A stretch of DNA of 64,000 nucleotides, from assembly GCF_024166365.1 (NCBI RefSeq), contig NC_064830.1, positions 88,902,721 through 88,966,720 of the forward strand, written 5' to 3'. This DNA is from Elephas maximus indicus (Eukaryota > Chordata > Mammalia > Proboscidea > Elephantidae). The number at the start of each line of letters is the position of its first letter. Position 1 is the stretch's first letter. Position numbers and translations under genes: made by a program. Below the pieces are notes generated by a model. It saw only the letters and a program-made list of their open reading frames with translations. It searched no databases and had not been told where the DNA came from. Of the stretch, positions 10,151-25,100 are shown in pieces.

Positions 10151-13100
10151 CTGTAGGAGAGATAAGGAAGGGGGGAAGAGTCAGCACCAGGGGAGAGACA
10201 GTGAGGGGGCCAGGAACTTGGGATGGAACCACTCACCTCGGAAGTAGCCACCATAGGTACCCTGCTTGTGGTCAAACACTCGCTCATTATTCTCTACCAG
10301 GCTGCCCAGCTTTTCAGCCAGCTGCAGCGCCAGGTTCTGCTGGGCAGTGGGCTCCGTGCGATGCATCACCACTGTCTGTGTCGGCTGGTCCAGGGAGGCC
10401 TGATGGGGTGAGGCGGAGGAAGGACATGACACAGATCAGACCCCTCCATCTCACCCTCCCCAGGACCCCACCTGCCCAATCACCAGCCTGGCCCTCACCA
10501 TCAGCTCCTCATTGATGATCATCTTGCTGATGATGGAGTGCACAGTGGGCAGGTCCAGCTCGAACATGTCAGACAGTGTCTCCATGCTGGGGAGAGACAA
10601 GGCAGAGAGCAAGCAGTAATCAGGCCCCTTGGCCACAAAGCTGGGGCCCCTCTCGGCCACAAAGCTGGGGACCCTCTTCCCTCCCAAGGCCCACCCTACC
10701 TGATGGAGTCATAGACGCTGCTGTAGGTGAAGAGGTAGGTCCGAAGTGACTCTTCCTGGATCTTCCTGTTCATGAGCGAGGAGAGAAGTGAAGTGCTTCA
10801 GGGAAGGAGACCAAGCAGTCTTTTCCTCCCCCCACCCACAATGGCCTCCCTTCTCTGCTCACCTAACCAGCATGGTGCGGACTTTGTCAGCCTCCGGGAA
10901 AAGGTCCCACACTTTGCCATTCATCTTCTCATTGATGATAAAACTGTGGCAGGTCTTCCAGTCACCCATCTTCATGGCCTTAGAGGCAGCAACAACATGT
11001 TCCCTCATTGACTCCGGGGGACCTGAAAGATTGGGAATGAGGAAAGCCTGGCACCAGGGATCCTGTTCTCAGAAGCACTGTCTAAGGAGAACCACAATCC
11101 AGAACGGCCAAAAAAAAAAAAAAGCGACTAGAGACAAAAGGGTTTGGATTACTTCTATTCTCAATTCTCCACTAAAATAGCTATGTGATTATACAAGTTA
11201 ATACGTGAATAAGGTTATTTTACTTTGCTTTAGACTAAATCAGGCCACAAGTGTGCTTTAGGGGACTGGTGAAGCCCTTGAAAACGTTGACAAATTGCTG
11301 TATGTTTCCTTATGTACACTTTCCTAGGAAAAAGGTCCATAGCTTTCATCAGATTCTCATAAGGTTCCTTTACCTACAAAAATATCTAACACTGAACTGG
11401 AAGAATATTTACCAAACTTCACTCATTCTTATACCACCTTCATGATTTTTGCCATATTCATTCATCACTTACACTGTTCTCAGCTTATTTTTCTTTAAAG
11501 TGGCTCACTCGCTTTCCTCAAAAAAATTTTTTTAGCCTCATCCTAAATTACAACATCTATGAGATCACAAGTTTGCTGTGCTGATTACGGACTTGGGTCT
11601 GAGAGACAAGGCAGAAGATAAGACGTGACAAATGAGTAACTGGAAGCCACGGTACACAATAAAGTACAAATGCTCTAAGACAGGAAATGCTTGGTAGACG
11701 TAAAGAAACATGTATATCGCAGATCCTAGAACAGGGATGGAACCTAGGTGGTGCAGAGGTTAAGAGCTCGGCTGCTAACCAAAAGGTCAGCAGTTCAAAT
11801 CCACCAGCCGCTCCTTGGAAACCTACGGGGCAGTTCTACTCTGTTCTACAGGGTCACTATTGAGATGGAATCAACTCAACGACAACAGGCTTGTTTTTTT
11901 TGGTTTAGAACAGGGATAGCAAGTGCAAATGGATACACAGATCAGGCCAAACAAAAACATGAATAAGGCCAAGTATAAGCAAAAAGTACACAACCATTTT
12001 GGATTAGTTTTCAGTTTATCCCATTTGAAACAGGTAAAGTTAAGAGGTTCAAAAGATAATTCTCCACAAACCAAACAAACAATAGTGCAGGTCTGCGGAT
12101 AAACAGAAACTGCTTCTTGGTTTCATTGTCAGAGAGTACTAGAGAAACGTAGGAACTGGGATGAATCAGAGAGCCTGTCCCCACAACTGCTACTTCGGCC
12201 CCATGGAAAGGCAGGCCCAGGGATGCCAGATTCACCAAAATTTTAAGAGATGCTGGAAATCCAGGTTTTCACTGGAGATTTTCCAATTAAAACAAAACAA
12301 AAAATAAAAGCTAACTACGTGAGCAAAACAAAATCTGCCTAAGGGACACTCATGTATGGCCTCTGCACTTTAGCACAACCATACCTATAACCAGTAGGGC
12401 AAATCTGCAATGTGATGTGGCTGTGGGCAGTAAGCTTGGCTCACAGGTACTTCCATGGACCAAGCTCACGGGAAGAGCACAATTCAAATTCCCTTCCTGG
12501 TGAAATCACATCTCAGTCAGCCCCACAGATGATCAGGTCTTTCATAAAAATGATCAAAAGAGCCAATGTTAGATTCCTGAATGCCAAGGGTCTACTACAG
12601 TTTGGTTTGGCTGGAATATAATTGTACATGAAAGGGAAAAACGGTGAAAGAGGTACAAAAAATAGGAGTTAGCTACAGCAAACCTGAATGAGTCGCTTAA
12701 CTTCTCTGTGCCTCGGTTTCCTCATCAGGAAAAAGGATAATAATAGTATCTACCTCACAGGGTTATTAACGAAGATTATGAAGATTAAATGATTTATTAT
12801 TCGTAAAGCATGCAGAACAATGCCAAGCAGAAAAAAGGTGCTATATAAGCTTATATTAAATAAAAATAATGTTGGGGTCAGATCACGAACAGTTTAACTT
12901 AAATGACTAAGGAGTCTAGACTTGAATCTATAGGCGACGAAGAACTTTTAAAGGTGTCATAACATCATAAACATGAGAAGACTGACAAATACAGACTGAA
13001 GGGGAGAATGAGAGCTCAATCTGGAGTGTTACAATAGTCTGAGACATAAGAGACAATGCACCGTTAGTAAAAGATGCCTTTAGGTTATACGCAAAGATTT

Positions 13101-16100
13101 CATTAAGTCACACTGAATCATCCAGTGACGAAGTTATTCCCTTTAACTTTTACTCACCCAACAAGGGCTGTCGCTCACCCACTCGCAGCTGGTGATGGAA
13201 CTGCTTGCTGATCATGCGCCGGCGGGCATCGCTCTCGTGGGCAGCCATGTAGGGGATCTCCAGGAGCATGGCGGACACCAGATAGACACATTCCAGCAGC
13301 TCCAAGTTGATATGCAGGTGGAAGGGCACCTGCCGGCGCCGCTCCACCTTCTCCTGCTCCTGGTTGCGCTCCTGCAGGCTGCGCAGCAGCAGACCCTGGC
13401 CCAGGAGCTCCTTGGCCCGGCCGCTCGACTGGATGTCCAGCAGGGCATTGTGCGCATCCTTGGTCAGGCCTTGGCGGAAAGCGCAGATCCCCAGCTGCAC
13501 CATGGTGCGATTGTACAGGATCTGAGGGCAAAAGCGTACTGTCCTGAGAGGCAGCAGCCACAAAGCAAGGCACTTGTTCACACAACAAGTATACACCAAG
13601 CACCTCCTATGAGTGCAGCACTAGGCTATACGCTGGCAAAGAGAAGAAAACAGCCAAGTCCCTGCTCTCTATGGAGCTTAAATTCTAGGGTGGGGGAGTG
13701 GAGGGCAAGATAACTAACCTATGAAAATGGTGTTTAGGGAGAAATTGCCGAGACTATTGAGTAAAAGATGTCTTTAAGTTATACACAGGGATGTCATAAA
13801 TCAAACTGAATAATCTACTGGCATAATTATTCCCTTTAACTTAAGGAAGAAAATTAAGCAGGCAAGAGAGTTAGGAAGAGGGTTTATGTAGTGGTAGTGG
13901 CAGTTTGCAATTCTATATAGAATTGTTTGAATATCGAACTAGAGAGAGCAAGTCATGCAGATATATGGGGGACGAAGAGCATTCCAGAAAAAAGGAAAAG
14001 TAATGCAAAGGTCTACTGCTGCCAGGTGTGTTCCAGGAACAAGGAGGGCAATGTGGCTAGAGACAGGGTCAAAAGCTGGGAGACACTAGAAACATTATGC
14101 TGAGTGAAATCACTCAGACACAAAATGACAAAAATTGTACAATCTCACCTATATTAAAGCTTCAGAATAGGCAAATGCCTAAGGACCGAAGTTTATTAGT
14201 GGTTACCAGGGGCTGAGGGGAAGAAAGAAATGGGAGATAATGCTGAAGGAGTACTGAACTTCTGTCTGGAAATGAATAATGGTATGGTAACATGATGTGG
14301 TAAATGTAGCTAACGTCACTGAACTGCATTCTTAAAAATGGTTAAAATGGGAGCAGAGGAAGACAGAGACCCAGGAATCAGAGAAGGAACAGAGCCACAG
14401 GTCTAGCTGCCTCCATGAACTACTGCCTCCTTTGCCGTGCAATCAGGAGAACTAGATGGTGCCCAGCTATTATTACAGAACGTTTTGATCAAGGACTCAA
14501 CAGATGAGTCCTAATCAAAAGGGACGGGGGAACGAGGAACAGAATTTCAGATTTCTTATAGAATCCGCACTTAATGGACCCACCGAGGCTGGAGGAACCC
14601 CTGGATTTGTTGCCCTGAGAAAATTTTTGAATCTTGAACTGAAGCTATCCCCTGTAGTCATCTTCAAACTAATGAACAGTTTAGCTGATCTAATAAAGAA
14701 TGTTTGCCTTGAGCACTGTGCTATTTTAAAAAAAAATTATTTATATCAAATTCACAACAGTAACTCTGAAGTATAGAGGAGTAGTTTAAAAAAACCCAGT
14801 GCCGTCAAGTCGATTCCGATTCACAGCGACCCTATAGGACGGAGTAGAACTGCCCCACAGAGTTTCCAAGGAGCGCCTGGCAGATTGGACCTGCCGAACC
14901 TTTGTTTAGCAGCCATAGCACTTAACCACTACGCCATTATGGGGCGGTAAATCTAAGTCAATGGTGGTGAAGCAATATGGGCAGAGACAACGAGAATGCT
15001 GGTACAATGTGAAGAAGGTAACCAATGTCACTGACTGCTACATGGTGAAACCAATGAATGGGTGTAGGATCTGCTGCGTGTATTTTCACCAAAAATAAAA
15101 TAAATATTTTTAAAAAGTTAAAGTGGCAAGCTTTTTATTATATCTCACCACAAAAAGGAAAAAGGAAAAAAAAAGTCTAGCCAAACCCACAGGTAGAGGT
15201 GGGATGTTAAAAGGCGATTTTTTTGTTGCATATGCTTTACCACAATAAAATTAAAAAACAAACACATGTGAACACCAAAAAACAAAAACAAAAGCTGGGG
15301 TACTGGCAAGTAGAGGTTCTATGAGCCATTTCAAGATAAGAATTACTGGAAGATTTTGAGCAAGTAAGTGATATAATATGACTTAATTTAACAGAGTTAC
15401 TCTGGCAGCTGTATTAAGAACAGCCTGAAGGGAGACCAGTGCAGAAGCAGAGAGACCAGGAGGAAGACAATGGTGGCTTAGATTTGAGTCACTGCAATAT
15501 GACAGGTAAGAGAAATAATAATAATAAAAAAAAGGCATACAAGTGGATACACAAGACTAAACGGGTAGCTCCTGTCCAGAGGTGCAATGAGAAGGCAGAA
15601 GGGGACAAGAGCTGGTTGAGTAGACACCGGAAATACGGAGTGGAGAGGAGGAGCATGCTGTCACATTAGAGAGAGAGCAACTAGGGTCATGTAACAACGT
15701 GTGTATAAATTTTTGTATGACTAACTTGAGCTGTAAACTTTCACTTAAAGTACAATAAAAAATAATAAAAAAATAGGAAAAACTAAAAAAGGAAAGGCAT
15801 AAACATTGGAAAATAGTAAAACTATCTGTATGTGCAGATGACATGACTATTTAAGTCAAAAATCCTAAGGAATTGATAACTACTGAATCTAAGAAAGGAA
15901 TTTAGCAAGATTACAAGATATACAATATATTTAGGCCAAAGCTACAAAAATAGCACTTTTGTATGTAACTAAACAATTGAAAAATAAAACTTAAAATCAA
16001 CTGCATTTACAATGTCATCAAAAATTATAAAATATTTAGGAATAATTTTTTAAAAGATTTGTAATACCTCTACAATGAAAAATTTAAAACATTGCAAAGA

Positions 16101-19100
16101 GAAATAAAAGAAGACCTAGTAAATGTGAAGACTGAAAGGTTCACTATTGTTAAGATGTTAATACTTCCTAAATTGATCTACAGATTCAATATAAACAAGC
16201 ATAATCCCAAACAGGGTTTTTTTTTTTTTTTTTTAGAAATTGATAATTCTAAAATTTATATAGAAATTCAAAGTATCCAGACTATCCAAAGCAAATCTCG
16301 AAAAAGAACAAAGTTGGAAGCCTCACACTGCCCGACCTTAAGGCTTACTGTGACAGCAGAGCAATCAAGACAGTGTGGGGCTGGTGTGAGGACACATGGG
16401 TGAGTGATATGGAACAGAGGACCCAGGTATATACATCGAGGCCATTTTCCCCAAAGGCACCAAAGTAATCCAAAAGGGAAAATCTTCTCTATAAATGGTC
16501 TGTAACAATTAGATAACCATGGGGGCGGGGGGACCTTGACCCCGACCGAATACCACGTGCAAAAAATTAAACTGAGATGAATCACAGACCTAAACAAAAA
16601 GCTCAAACCACAAAAACTTTCAGAGAAAAAAACAAACAAGAATTATGTTCATGAATTTTGAGTAGTCAAAGTTTTCTTAGGCAGGACCCAGAAAATAATA
16701 ACCACAGAAGAAAACACTGATAAAGTAGACTTTGTCAAAAGGCAAGGTTAAGAAAATGCCAATCATGACTGGGAGAAAATATCTGCAAAACATGTATCTG
16801 AATAAGGACTGGTATCCAAGATGGATTGATTAAAACAACACCTATAACTTAGTAATATATTTTTAAAAAGAGCAAAAGTTTGACATTTTGTGAAAGATCT
16901 GAGTGGCCAATAAACCCAGAAAAAAGTAGACAATTACCAACAGTCATCAGAAAAGTGCCAACTAAAGTCACAACGAAACGCCATTACACTACCACTAGTG
17001 TGGCTGAAGTTAAAGAATAACAACACCAAGTATTGCCAAGGATGTAGAGCTACTGGAAATCTCATACATTACTGACAGGAATGTAAAACAGTATAACCAC
17101 TTCAGAATTTCTTATAAAACTGAACATACACCTGAACTGTTGGTGGGAATGTAAAAGGGTGCAGCCGCTTTGGAAAACAGGCTGGTAGGTCCTCAAAAGG
17201 TTAAAGATAAAGTTACCATATGATGTGGCAATTCTACTGCTAAGTTTTTACCCAAGAGAAATTAAAACATATACACAAAGGCTCATACAAGACTGCTCAC
17301 AGCAGCATTATTCGTAATAGCCAAAAACTGAGAAAAGACCAGGTGTCCACCAAGAGGAGACTAGATAAAGACTCTGTGATATACACATACAATGCGAGCA
17401 GACAGAACAAATACAATGATACAGACAACACGGATGAATCTCTAAACCATTCGGAGTGAAAGAAAGAACCTTAACACAAGGAGTGCATACCCTATGATTC
17501 CATTTATGCGAAGTTCTAGGAAAAGCCGAACTAATCTATGGTGGAGAAAATTAGAACAGTGGTTGCCACAAGGGGCAGGAGAGAAGACTTTCTTGAGTGA
17601 TGACAATGTTCTCCATTTTGATAGAGGTTTGGGGTTACACAGATGGTATAACCCACCTATGGGTATACATAACCATCTGTGTCAAAAGTTCACTAATTCA
17701 CTTACGATCCGTGCATTTCATGGCAACTTCTATCTCAAAACAAAAACAAACTAAACAAATTCTGAACTCTAGCTAATATTCATGCTTAAATATTTAAGAA
17801 ATGTAATTATGTCTGCAGTTTACTTTGAAATGCATCCAAATATAAGACTGATCAATGCATGAATAGAGGACAGATGCATAGTTATATGATAAAATAAATA
17901 TAAGGCAGAAACTGGTTGTGGATGAGTTGTTTCTAACCCACAGTGCAACTCCACGTGTTGCGGAGAAGAACTGTGCTCCATAGGGTTTTCAAGACTGTGA
18001 CCTTTCAGAAACACATCACCAGGCCTTTCTTCCAAGGCACCTCTGGATTAGTTCGAACTGCCAAACTTTTGATTAGCTGTTCAGTGTTTAATTGTTTGCA
18101 CCATTCAGAGCCTCCAAAATCAGTATGCTGTTGTAGTTAGGCACCATGGAGTCATAGCGACCCTATACGGCAGAGCAGAACTGCCCCACAGGGTTTCCAA
18201 GGAGCAGCTGGTAGATGTGAACTGCCACCCTTTTGGTTAGCTGCAAAGTTCTTAACCACTACGCCACCAGGGCTCCCAAAATAAGTATAGTAAATGTAAA
18301 TAGTAGAACTGTGGTGGTGGGTATTTGCTATGAAATTCTTCCAACTTTTCTATATTTTTGAAGTTTTCATAATAAGATGTTGGGGGGGGGGGAACTAGCA
18401 GTACAGGCTTGAACAAGTCATAGGATCCAAGCAGCTGTGTCCAGCAGCAGCTTGGTATTAAGCATGGAGTTCACAGGAACACCCATGGCTGGATGTTACT
18501 GAGAGTCAGGTACTTCAGGGCTATCACCAAGGGATAATGTGTAACTATAAAAAGAGAAGTCCAAGAGCTGAACAGAACACGACCAGTGCCAAATGTGTAA
18601 CTTCAGGTAGTGGCAGACAGGGCATTACATACCACTGACTCAAATAAAGAGCTCCTTTGCATTTCCTACGATTGGAGATCACGTGCTTGGTACAAATACA
18701 TAATTAACACCTTGATAACTCCATTTTTAAGCAACCAGGCTTGAAACAACTTAGAATAATTTTTTTTTCATTATATTTATGGTTAATTTTCATTTTTGGT
18801 GGGTGGCTCTTCATTTACTAGAGATATCAGGTATCCTTTACAAATACATATGAAAGTATAAAGAGTCAATTTAAAAGAAAATGTTTAGTACATCACAGTA
18901 CAGGCTGTATGTAGATATTGCCAAAAATTGTGACGTGGTAAGCACCATGTCTAAGGTTTTGAGAAATACTGGCATGAGGCTTTACAATTAAAAAGTGCCC
19001 TTTACAAATGAACCATCACACAATGACCGTCCAAAGAAAGTCAACTCAGAGGCATAAATACAAACGCATGCACACAGGCTGCCAACTTTAAAACCTGAGC

Positions 19101-22100
19101 AGTACAAGACTACCCGCTGGTTTAAGGACTGAGGAGACAGTGCGTGTGAAGGTGCTCCTTAAACTACAGTAACTGGAAAAAAACCCCACAAACGTCTGTA
19201 AAACCAGAGAGCCAGATATTTGATGGCAGCACTTCCTTGGAGTACCTCAAAGGCTCTGGCACCTTGTGGAAGACAGGAAGCCACTGACTGGATGTCCCTA
19301 GTGCTGAGCACAGTGTTCTCTGGCATGTAGTAAGCTACTCAATAAATGTTTGTTTGAACAAATTTAACAAAAACTGTATGTAACGGATACACTCTCTCTT
19401 GATATTAACAGCTTATATTTATCATGTACCAGATCACAGTTCTAAGTGCTTTGTGGTTGTTAGTTGCCTTCAAGTCTGTTCTGACTCACAGTGACCTTAC
19501 ATATAACAGAACAAAACACTGTCTGGTCCTGCGCCATCCTCACAATTGTTGCTATGTTTGAGCCCACTGTTACAGCTCAACAACACTTTGTACTCACAAC
19601 ACTTTGAGGGAGCTAAATTAGCATCTTCATTGTGCAGATAAGAAAACTGAAAGGAATCATTTAAATCCATTCAGCTTGTAAGTGACAGAAGTCATGACAA
19701 CCTAAGTCCTGAGGCTGTGCTCCTAACTACACTGAACAAATAGGAGGGTATTAAACCTCCCCCACTCCCCAAGAAGATTCGTTATTCCATTATTCCACTA
19801 TCACGTCCCAACAAATCACACTGCGTTTGGGTGCCTGCCTTTCCTCTTAACTGCTTTTTAAAGACAGGAATGGGTCTTTTTCCTATTTTTACAGTAAGGT
19901 GAGCTCATGATGATCCCAACCACGTACACAGTAGGTTTAACAAACGTTGGTTAAATCTAAACCTGTACTCCCGAGGAATCTAATGCTGTTGGAACAGTAC
20001 AAAACACAGCTGTTCCTTGATATCCATGGGGGACTGGTTCCGGGACCCCTCGCGGATACCAAAATCCACAGATGCTCCAAGTCCCTTATGTAAAATGGTG
20101 TAGTATTTGCATATAACCTCCCGTATATTTTAAATCACCTCTAGATAACTTATAATACCTGATATGATGTAAATGCTATGTAAATAATTGTACAGTACTG
20201 TACTGTTTAGGGGCTAATGACAAGAGATGAACAATGCTCCAAGAGCAAATCCTGGAGAGAGACCAAGGATCTGTGAAATGGCGGGTGGCTACGGCCCATG
20301 TATCACGTCATTTGCGTGCGTTCAGTGTGGTGCTTTGTGGCAAATTCAAGTTGTGCTTTTTGGAACTTTCTTTTAAGAATATTTTCGATTCACGGTTGGT
20401 TCAATCTGAGGATGCGGAACCCACAGATACGGAGAGCCAGCTGCACATGTTAACGTACAGGAAAATCAAAGAATGCTGAAACACCAAATCTCTACTTACG
20501 TCTGCACTAGCCAGACAGGTGGCTATTCTGGTTGAACTGGTTTGCCCACAGAAAGGACAGAAGCCTAGCCTGTCTCTCTATACCACCCCCAGAGCACGCC
20601 CTTCCCACTGTACCTGCACTGGCGGGTCCGCATGTTGGATGTTGTCTTGTAGGTGGCTCATGAGCATGAGATCACGGGCCTGGTACCAGCGGGAGTGCAG
20701 AGCGTGGTGGTAAATGTGGCAAAGGATGGCGCATGTGCGGATACGATCTGTGCGGTCCTTGGCGTAGATGTACTTGCACAGCCTCTCCATCAGCACAGCT
20801 GAGTCCTCGCCCTCATTTTCTGCCTGGTCTTGCTCAGACTGGGGGAGGGCAGAGGTTATTGAAGCACATATGGCAAAGACAATGGCCCTGAATGCTCAGG
20901 TTCTAGCAACCAAAGATGAGACTCCATCCAACTTCACTCTAATCCCTCAGAGTGCCCCTCCTTGCTCCACCTCAGGAAGTCCCTGCAGAATAGGAGATTC
21001 ACTATCAAGTCCTGACAGACAGGTAGGACACACAGACACATTCCTCTTCTCTCTGACATCACTGCTAAGTACTCACCTTTGAGGAGCCCTCAGGTGGGGT
21101 AAGCTGCCGCTGATGGGCCTTGTAATCAAACTTGTAATAGGTATGGAGGATCCGCCTCAAGTAGACTCGGCAGATCTCCTCTGTCGTGCCCTTCTCCTCC
21201 AGGTAGCGCTGCACGCGCTCAATGATGGCACACACCTGTGCCTCATCCTTCAGATGCTCCACATACTCTGGCAGGGAGAACACCCACCCTCATCTCAGTC
21301 AGGCCTCCAGGCTCCCTTCCCAGCCATTTGTCCAAATCAATCCCCTTACTCCTATGTGTGTCTTCTGCACCCCTTTGAAAAGCCTACTTACTCACTGTGC
21401 CTTGAAAATATCCTCTCCCTGGGCTCACAACCCCCCCGCATCCCAATGCCCAAACAAAAATCCCAATTCCTCAGTTAGCCAGTAAGGGTTTGCGTGGTTT
21501 TAGCCCTTATCTCCCAGGAACCTCCCCTTCCCTTACCGCATTCCAACCCACACTGGCCCTTCTATTCCTGGGGCATGCCAAGCTCATGTTCTGTTCCCCT
21601 GCCAGGTATTCTCCTCGGTAAATTCTTCCTCTGGTTAACCTCTCCTCATCATTTGGGTCTCACCTTAAATAGCCCCTACTCAAAGATGCTTTCCTCAACC
21701 ATTATCTAAAGCCACCACCATTCTAGTCTCTCTCTAGCACAGCACCCATACTTGAATTTCTAATTAGCACTTCACATTATCTAAAATCATCTTTAGCTAT
21801 CTGTTGAGCTGCCTTTCTTCAGCATCAAAATGTAAGCTCCATGAGCATGAAGACCTTTGGTTACCTTGTTCTTCCCTATAACCTTGACTTGGTGGCCACA
21901 TCAGGCACTCACATTTTTATTGATTAAATGTCCTGCTCTTTCCCACTCCAATGTCTCTGATCCAAGCTAAACAAGCTGAGTGGACAGACGCCTTACTCCA
22001 GTGGTTCTCAAAATGTGGTCCCCAGATCAGTAGCATCACCTGGGAACTTGTTAGAAATGCAAAGTCTTGGGCCCCACTCAGACTTACTGAATCAGAAACT

Positions 22101-25100
22101 ATGGGAGTGGGGCCCAGCTACGTCCATCTTAGCAGGTCCTCCAGTATGAATGCTGGGGTAAAAGCTGACTTCCCAAACATGTTCATTTAGTATAATCCTT
22201 ACAAAAATGCTGAAGTCAGTATCATTCCCTGCACTCTTCCTCTCACCAAAGCCCGCACCTGCCCAGGCTCACCTTGGGAGTGAGGATCGGTATTTTGCAT
22301 TATCTTGGTAAATTCTTCATCCATTCGTTCCACCAGAGTTAGGATACAGCCACGGATTCGCAATGGCTGAAGAGCAAGGCAAAGCAGGAATAAATAAATT
22401 AGCCCAGAACTTAGTCCCAAATCCCTAGGTCTTCCCAAAGCAGACAACAAACACCTCTCTATGCCTCCAACTATCCTTTACCTGGTCAACATTGTGCAGG
22501 TTCTCACTCTCTTCCAGAATGTTCTCCCCAACAAAGATGTTGGGATTTGCAAATAGGATGTCCATCAGCTCATTGATACAGTCCAAGCACTTCTGCCACA
22601 TCTCCGGCTGCCAAGAGATCAGACAACAGAGTAAGAGGTGTGAGGATGAAATAACCAAAGGCCTCCCAAGAGTCTCTTTACCAGGAATCCATGCGCCGTC
22701 AACTACCAAGACTATTTTCACAGCCTTCTCTCCCCGCTCCCCAGTTTTAAGACATTAGGACCCTTCCTCTGACCTACCCAATGCAACCCTCAGGTGCTCC
22801 TCCTCATTGCCCTCACCTTCATGTATGTGGCCAGGTTGGGGTTGTAGTCATAGAGAGAGGCGATGATATTGAACTTGATCTTGACGGTGACACCCTCCCC
22901 CAGGTTGTTTTCTGAAGCAATCTGAACCAGCAGCTGAAGGAGCTCAATCTGTGCTGCACTAGAGGGACACAGCGCTGGGTGAGGCTTTGGAGCCAAATCA
23001 ATCCCCAAAGGTTAAGTAATTAGCCTAAGGTCACAACGAAAGTAAATGGCAGAAACTGGACTGGTATAAACTAAGCACACTGTTCTTCTACTGAGGCTAC
23101 ACACAGATCCTTCCATAGCACGACTATTTCCCCACCAACCTCTACCCCGTATCTTAAAGAAGAGCTTTTACCCTGTAATCCCACAGCCCAGATTCACAAA
23201 TCTTACCGATCAGTTCCCTTCTTGCCTCGTGCCTGTAGGATCTCATTCAGTTTCTTGATGACAACAGCGTGGGTGATCTCAGTGCCCTTGGCAAACATTT
23301 TTGGTTTTTCCTAGGCAAAACACATCCCATCCTGTACAGCTCAACAAGACCCCCTTTCTCACCTTAGGTTTTCTCCCAACTTGACTAGGAAGGCACCTGT
23401 ATGCTCTCCCAATACATTTCACCTTCAAAATCCTCACCTTAACAAGAGGCATTCCACCCCGGACCCGTTCCCACTCCCCGCCTTCATTGTCCTCCTCCTC
23501 CTCATCCAAGCGTTTAGATTTCCTATCATGCTTCTTTTTGGCTTTGTCCTCCCGCTTCTTCTCAGCCGCCTTCTTGTCCTCCTCTGTGGTGGGGGCCCTG
23601 TGAGGAGACACAGGAAAAGATGAAAGACCAGTCCCCTCCCCATTTCCGAGGCTTCTTCCTCCCATGAACTTCCTCTCTTCCTCTACCAAGTCCTGGGTCC
23701 AAGTTACACTATACAAGATGACCTACAGATCAGAATTAACCATAGCCAGTACCATAACCGAGGCAAGAACCAGGAAGCACTGAATTTGCTAGGCTACTTA
23801 CCAAGGACTGTCTCATTATACCCACTAAGAAATTCTTACAAGGGGAATGACATGATCAGATCTAATAACGCAGAGGTGCGAACCAGGCTACTGTAGACAC
23901 AAAAACAATCTGTCATATTGCTCTGTAGCTAACTCCCCAAGGTTTTCCAGAAAATCCATAAGCAACTAAAATTGTTTTTCTTTGATACTAGTTGGCCCAT
24001 CCAGACTGACATTTTTACCAGTCACAAACTAATTTACAAAAAAAGAAAAACTGCACACAAAAAAATTATTGTTCCCAGACTGTGCTTTTTTTTCTCTCTT
24101 CTCTTCTCATGACAGTTGATTCACCTAAAATCAGAATTTAAAAAAACTGTGCAACACAGCAAAGTGTCCCCACAAGAGAGGAAGAAATTATTACTTTCTA
24201 AAAACCATCTTAGGTCACTTGATGTTGCCAGGAACTACCTCTAGATTTGAATACTTATGTAACAAAATGTAAGGAGCCCTAGTAGCCCAGTGGTTAAAAG
24301 CCTGGCTGCTAAGCAAAAAGTCTACAGGTAGAATCCACCAGCCACTCCTTGGAAACCCTATGGGGCAGTTCTACTCTGTTCTATAGAGTCGCTGTAAGTT
24401 GGAACCGACTTGACGGCAGTGGGTTTGGTTTTTTGGTTTTGTTTTGGTGGATCAGTGGCTAACTACCTGGCAGTTCAAACCCACCAGCCATTCTGTGGGA
24501 GAAAGATATGGCAGTATGCTTCTTTTAAGATTACAGCCTTGGCAACACTACAGGGCAGTTCTACTTTGTCCTACAGGGTCACTATGATTTGGAATTGACG
24601 GCAATGAGTTTGGTAACCAAATACAGCCCAAATAACAGGAACAAATTATTTCAAACTTTCCATAAATGCTGGTGAAAAATCTCTGCAGAAAGACTCAACA
24701 GATATTTCAATTCTTATTTATAATTCTCATAAGCCACCACTTAAACATTTATAATTGCATTTTATTGAAACTTGAATATTTTAGTGATAATTTGTAAATA
24801 TGGTAGTTGAACTAATTTTTTCCCCTTGCTCAAAGGCTAATGTCCTAAGTCTTAATAAAAGTTTATGGACTTTTTTTCTCCTTTACCTTCATTACTGATG
24901 GTAAAAGCTCACTTTACAGGTAAAATACTTTGTAAATATGCAAAGTATGTTCACTAAATGGAAACTTCTTGATCCACTTCATCTTCAAAACTCTAAGAAG
25001 ATAAAACAAGGTAATGCTATCTTAAAATCAATGCTGTCAACTTCAAAAGAACTGAATCTTCCTAGGCCTCACGTTTTACTCCTAGCCCTAAGCACATTAA

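Larger units (their letters stand above)
11023..13157 (-). other. EIF3C: EIF3C intron between coding exons 15 and 16
   Basis: Holds an AfroSINE (11739-11905), a MIR (12680-12850) and, at about 12890-13060, words resembling an L2 3' region. 11023-11726 and 11918-12680 show nothing I can assign. Confidence 0.7.

Noticed and set aside
13192..13713. 173-codon plus-strand ORF
   Set aside because: It is the antisense shadow of EIF3C coding exon 15, which is GC-rich and therefore poor in stops. The minus strand gives the real protein.
19981..20479. Unannotated EIF3C exon near 20.2-20.5 kb (81-codon ORF)
   Set aside because: The sequence is a MER2-like transposon, and the ORF is on the opposite strand to EIF3C.
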